Below are positions 61,089-64,000 of a stretch of DNA of 64,000 nucleotides, piece by piece. A program made the translations under genes and the position numbers. The notes under the pieces were generated by a model. The model made no database searches. It had not been told where the DNA came from and saw only the letters and a program-made list of their open reading frames with translations. This stretch comes from Candidatus Eisenbacteria bacterium (GTDB taxonomy: Bacteria > Orphanbacterota > Orphanbacteria > Orphanbacterales > Orphanbacteraceae), in the NCBI GenBank assembly GCA_016930695.1, contig JAFGGD010000055.1, positions 1 through 64,000 of the forward strand, written 5' to 3'. Numbering within the stretch: the first letter of the stretch is position 1; each line of letters opens with the position of its first letter.

Positions 61089-63644
61089 TTGATCGGCAGA
61101 ACGGTCTCTCATTACCGAATCGTCGAGAAAATCGGCCGGGGCGGCATGGGGGTGGTGTACAAGGCGGAGGACCTTCGCCTCGGCCGCCCGGTGGCGTTGA
61201 AATTTCTCCACGCCGACCTTCTTCGCCACATCGACGCTAAGTCCCGGTTCCTCACCGAGGCGCGCGCCGCCTCCGCGCTCGATCACCCGCACATCTGCAC
61301 GGTGTACGAAATCGGCGAGTCCGAAGAGGAAGGACTCTTCCTCGCGCTCGCCTGGTACGACGGCGAATCGCTCCGCGAACGGATCCGTCGAGGTCCGCTC
61401 CCCACGGAGGACGCGGCCCGCTTCGCCCGCCAAATCGCCGAGGCGCTCGCCGCGGCGCACGACAAGGGGATCGTCCACCGGGACGTGAAACCGGCCAACA
61501 TCATGCTCGCCGAGGACCGGTCCGCGAAGCTCCTCGACTTCGGTCTCGCCAAATTGATCGGAAGCGACGGACCGACCCGGACCGGAACGACCGTCGGCAC
61601 CGTCTCCTACATGGCGCCCGAACAGGTGCGCGGCGAAGAGGCGGACCATCGAGCCGACATCTGGGCTCTCGGCGTGGTCCTCTATGAAATGCTCGCCGGA
61701 CGCCTCCCCTTCCGTGGCGGGAACGAGCGGGCGGTCTTCCACTCGATTTTGGAAGTTCCCCACGAACCGGTCGAAAAGATCCGACCGGATGCGCCGCCGG
61801 ATCTGGTGCGCGTCGTAAACCGTTGTCTTGTAAAAAATCGATCGGGGCGATGCTCCGACGCGCGGGAAGCGGCACGGGACCTCGCCCTCGCCGAAGGATC
61901 GTCGGAGGCCACCTCGATCTGGAGGAGGCCGGGCGGCGGCGGGCGACGGCGACTCGCGCCGGTCATCGCCCTCGCGGCCGTCGCGGCGATCGCCCTCGGA
62001 CTCTGGGCGGGCCGGGGGACGATCCGCTCCCTCGCCGGCGGCGGACCGCTTCCGGAAAACCGTTACACCGCCGTTCTCCCCTGCCGCTCCGATGAGGAGG
62101 ACCGTGCGCTCTGTCTCGGCCTCTCCCGATATCTCGCCTTCGGTCTCGAGCGCGTCGAGCCTTTCACTTCCGAATTCCGCGTCTTCTTCGGCGAGGACAC
62201 GCGGACCCTGGAATCGGCGCGACGCCTGTTGGCCGTCGATCTCGCCCTGGACGGCGAGTTGCGGCGCGCGGGCGGCGGGATGGAGATCTCGGTTCGCCTG
62301 CGGGACGCGCGAACCGGCCGCTCGCTTCGCTCCTTCACCCTCCGTGGCGCGGCCGGCAATCTCGCGGTGCTTCAGGACACGCTTCTGCTCCGGACGGTGG
62401 AGATGCTCGGCCTTCCGACGGGCGCGCCGGCGCGGGCGGCGCTCGCCGCGGGACGCACCTCCGTACCGGCCGCCTTCGAGCCCTTTCTGCGAGGCATCGG
62501 CTTCCTCTCCCCTTCCGATGGGGAGGCGGAACCGGATTCAGCCGTCCGCTGGTTGGAGACGGCGATCGCCGAGGATCCGGGCTACGCCCTCGCTCACGCG
62601 GCGATCGCGGAAGCGGGTCGGCTGGCGGCGGAAAACGCCGAGGACCCCATCGCGCAAGTCGGCGCGGCCGCCCTCCGCGCCGAAAGGGCGATTCGTCTCG
62701 ACGACCGCCTCACGCTCCCTCGGATCACTCTTGCGCGGATCGCGATCCACGCCGGAGACGAGGAAACCGCGATCCGCCATCTTACGGACGCGCTGGATAG
62801 AAATCCGGCGGACGACCAGGCGCTCCGCCTCCTCGCCTACGTCCGTGAAATCACCGGCGATCCGACCCGCGCGGAACTCGTCTACCGGCGCGCCGTCGAA
62901 CTCCGCCCCGGGGACCATTGGATGCGATGCAATCTCGCCTTCTTCTTCCTGAGCCGGGGACGCTACGAGGAGGCCGCCGAGGAGTATCGCCGGGTCGCGC
63001 GGATCGCCCCGGAGAACCCCTCGGGCTACAGCCACCTCGGCGTGGCGTACAACGCCCTCGGCCGTTGGGAGGAGGCGCGGGACGCCTTCCTTCGCTCCAT
63101 CGAGATCGAACCGAACTACGGGGCGCTGGCGAACCTGGCGACCCTTTATTTCACGGCGGAACGATACGCCGATGCGGCGGAGACGTACGGGCGAACCCTC
63201 GCGATCGACAGCACCGACTACCGGGTCTGGGGAAATCTCGCCTCCTGCCTCTCCCTGCTACCGGACCGAGAGGAAGAGAAGCGTCTCGCCTACGAGCGGG
63301 CGGCCCGGCTCGCCGAGGAACGGCGGCGGAAGCACCCCAAGGACGCGCGCCTGATCGCGCACATCGCCGAGTACTACGACGCCCTCGGCGAACCGGAGCG
63401 GGCGCTCCCGCTCGTCGAGAACGCGATCGCCCTCGCTCCGGACGATGTGGAGGTGATGTTCCACGCCGCTCACACCTACGAAAAGCTCGGCCACCGGGAT
63501 CAGGCTCTCGAGTGGATCGGCCGCGCCGTCCGTAACGGATACGATGTCTCCCTCATCGAGGAAACGCCGGGGCTGCGCGACCTGACGGCGGATCCCCGCT
63601 ACCGCGAAATCGTGGGGGGCGCCGCCAAGATCCATGATCCATAA
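61089..63644 (+). CDS. Receptor-type Ser/Thr protein kinase with TolB_N-like and TPR domains
   Basis: TTG 61089 is the best start (GGGGGG upstream); 851 residues. The kinase domain (residues 8-270) has IGRGGMGVVYKAED, VALKF (Lys), GIVHRDVKPANIML, DFGLA and SYMAPEQ, so it should be active. One membrane helix (LAPVIALAAVAAIALGLWAG, about 290-310) is followed by a domain starting YTAVLPCRSDEEDRALCLGL. That resembles the TolB-N-like domain seen in kinase/cyclase-TPR proteins. Eight or more TPR units complete it. It probably senses or scaffolds outside the inner membrane and signals inward. Confidence 0.93.
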   Translation: MIGRTVSHYRIVEKIGRGGMGVVYKAEDLRLGRPVALKFLHADLLRHIDAKSRFLTEARAASALDHPHICTVYEIGESEEEGLFLALAWYDGESLRERIRRGPLPTEDAARFARQIAEALAAAHDKGIVHRDVKPANIMLAEDRSAKLLDFGLAKLIGSDGPTRTGTTVGTVSYMAPEQVRGEEADHRADIWALGVVLYEMLAGRLPFRGGNERAVFHSILEVPHEPVEKIRPDAPPDLVRVVNRCLVKNRSGRCSDAREAARDLALAEGSSEATSIWRRPGGGGRRRLAPVIALAAVAAIALGLWAGRGTIRSLAGGGPLPENRYTAVLPCRSDEEDRALCLGLSRYLAFGLERVEPFTSEFRVFFGEDTRTLESARRLLAVDLALDGELRRAGGGMEISVRLRDARTGRSLRSFTLRGAAGNLAVLQDTLLLRTVEMLGLPTGAPARAALAAGRTSVPAAFEPFLRGIGFLSPSDGEAEPDSAVRWLETAIAEDPGYALAHAAIAEAGRLAAENAEDPIAQVGAAALRAERAIRLDDRLTLPRITLARIAIHAGDEETAIRHLTDALDRNPADDQALRLLAYVREITGDPTRAELVYRRAVELRPGDHWMRCNLAFFFLSRGRYEEAAEEYRRVARIAPENPSGYSHLGVAYNALGRWEEARDAFLRSIEIEPNYGALANLATLYFTAERYADAAETYGRTLAIDSTDYRVWGNLASCLSLLPDREEEKRLAYERAARLAEERRRKHPKDARLIAHIAEYYDALGEPERALPLVENAIALAPDDVEVMFHAAHTYEKLGHRDQALEWIGRAVRNGYDVSLIEETPGLRDLTADPRYREIVGGAAKIHDP

Positions 63645-63694
63645 AGGGTAATGGGATGAACACCTCTGACGGATCGAACCGCGAGGAGAGAATC

Positions 63695-64000
63695 ATGATC
63701 GAAAAGGATGTCATTCTGTTGAAGGAAGACGAGAACGACGATTGGTGCGCCGAGCCCGACCCGGCCGGCGTCCGGTCCGGCGACTCGGTCATCTGGAACA
63801 ACACGGGGAGCCGCCCGGTGAAGATCCACGACCCTTCCGATCGACTTTTCCAGGAGGGAGAGGTGGAGATCAGCGCCGGTGAAGAGGGCCAGATGACGAT
63901 CCGGAACGACTTGATCCCCGGCGAGAGCTACGCCTACGAGGTGGTGTGCGCCGAAACGGCGAGGAGCACGCCGCCGATCATGATCGTCGACCGGGACGGC
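63695..64000 (+). CDS. Cupredoxin-like protein, 3' truncated by window edge
   Basis: ATG 63695 has GAGGAGAG four bases upstream; an ATG at 63656 with no good site would add 13 residues. The 102 visible residues have no signal peptide and contain VRSGDSVIWNNTGSRPVKIH and the beta-rich EVEISAGEEGQMTI. GDSVIWNN is the pattern of plastocyanin-like folds. One Cys (VVCAET) and one His are visible, so a full copper site cannot be judged. It may be the next gene in the kinase operon. Confidence 0.65.
   Translation, partial: MIEKDVILLKEDENDDWCAEPDPAGVRSGDSVIWNNTGSRPVKIHDPSDRLFQEGEVEISAGEEGQMTIRNDLIPGESYAYEVVCAETARSTPPIMIVDRDG

Overview
The window is GC-rich bacterial chromosome, tightly packed with co-oriented gene runs that often overlap by 4 bases (ATGA/GTGA). 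No rRNA, tRNA, CRISPR array, prophage or intact transposase was seen. Several secreted proteins end in FlgD-like domains with an NPFNP or NPFRSG motif. Other markers are a DUF5916/CBM9-type outer-membrane protein, multidomain secreted M28 peptidases, Ser/Thr kinase-TPR signalling and an outer-membrane TonB receptor. Together they suggest a Gram-negative member of the FCB-like candidate phyla (Eisenbacteria/Krumholzibacteria/Latescibacteria type). That placement is inferred from gene content, not tested by phylogeny.

Region by region. 1-4.9 kb: surface-glycan genes (carbamoyltransferase, glycosyltransferase, an Alg14/Alg13-like split glycosyltransferase, sulfotransferase). 5.0-7.9 kb: copper ATPase CopA with an unknown upstream partner. 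8.2-12.0 kb: glycosyltransferase, MurJ-like flippase, glycosyltransferase. 12.0-13.9 kb: aminotransferase and SDR. 14.0-20.1 kb: lipoate/2-oxoacid dehydrogenase operon (E3, E2, LipB, LipA) followed by an unusual ABC-class ATPase. 20.2-21.9 kb: a lipoprotein with duplicated pseudopilin-like domains, flanked by palindromic repeats. 22.0-29.3 kb: a vitamin B12 island, with a cobalamin riboswitch ahead of a BtuB receptor and a BtuG-like propeller protein, facing a B12-dependent ribonucleotide reductase that has NrdR-type boxes and a structured leader. 29.6-40.1 kb: a nine-gene MSHA/type II secretion-like pilus operon. 40.4-44.2 kb: thioredoxin-TPR protein and signal peptide peptidase SppA.

44.5-46.7 kb holds three small secreted proteins whose bodies differ but whose extreme C-termini share E-x-[ST]-[SN]-W-[GS]-D-[LV]-K-x-[LA]-[FY]-R, a candidate undescribed sorting or processing tag. 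46.9-54.6 kb: two M28 peptidases with FlgD-like tails, around a PadR-HAAS-ExbB-like-serine hydrolase operon with a palindromic operator. 54.7-60.8 kb: AhpD-like protein, a HEAT/anti-sigma/ECF sigma operon, and a divergent DUF5916 outer-membrane gene. Both sides of that divergent region carry AACC-N16-[CT]GTC promoters. 61.1-64.0 kb: a kinase-TPR receptor and a truncated cupredoxin-like protein.

The most notable systems are the C-terminal W-[GS]-D-[LV]-K tag family, the B12 import/use island with its RNA and DNA control elements, and the pilus operon with a triple-module pseudopilin.
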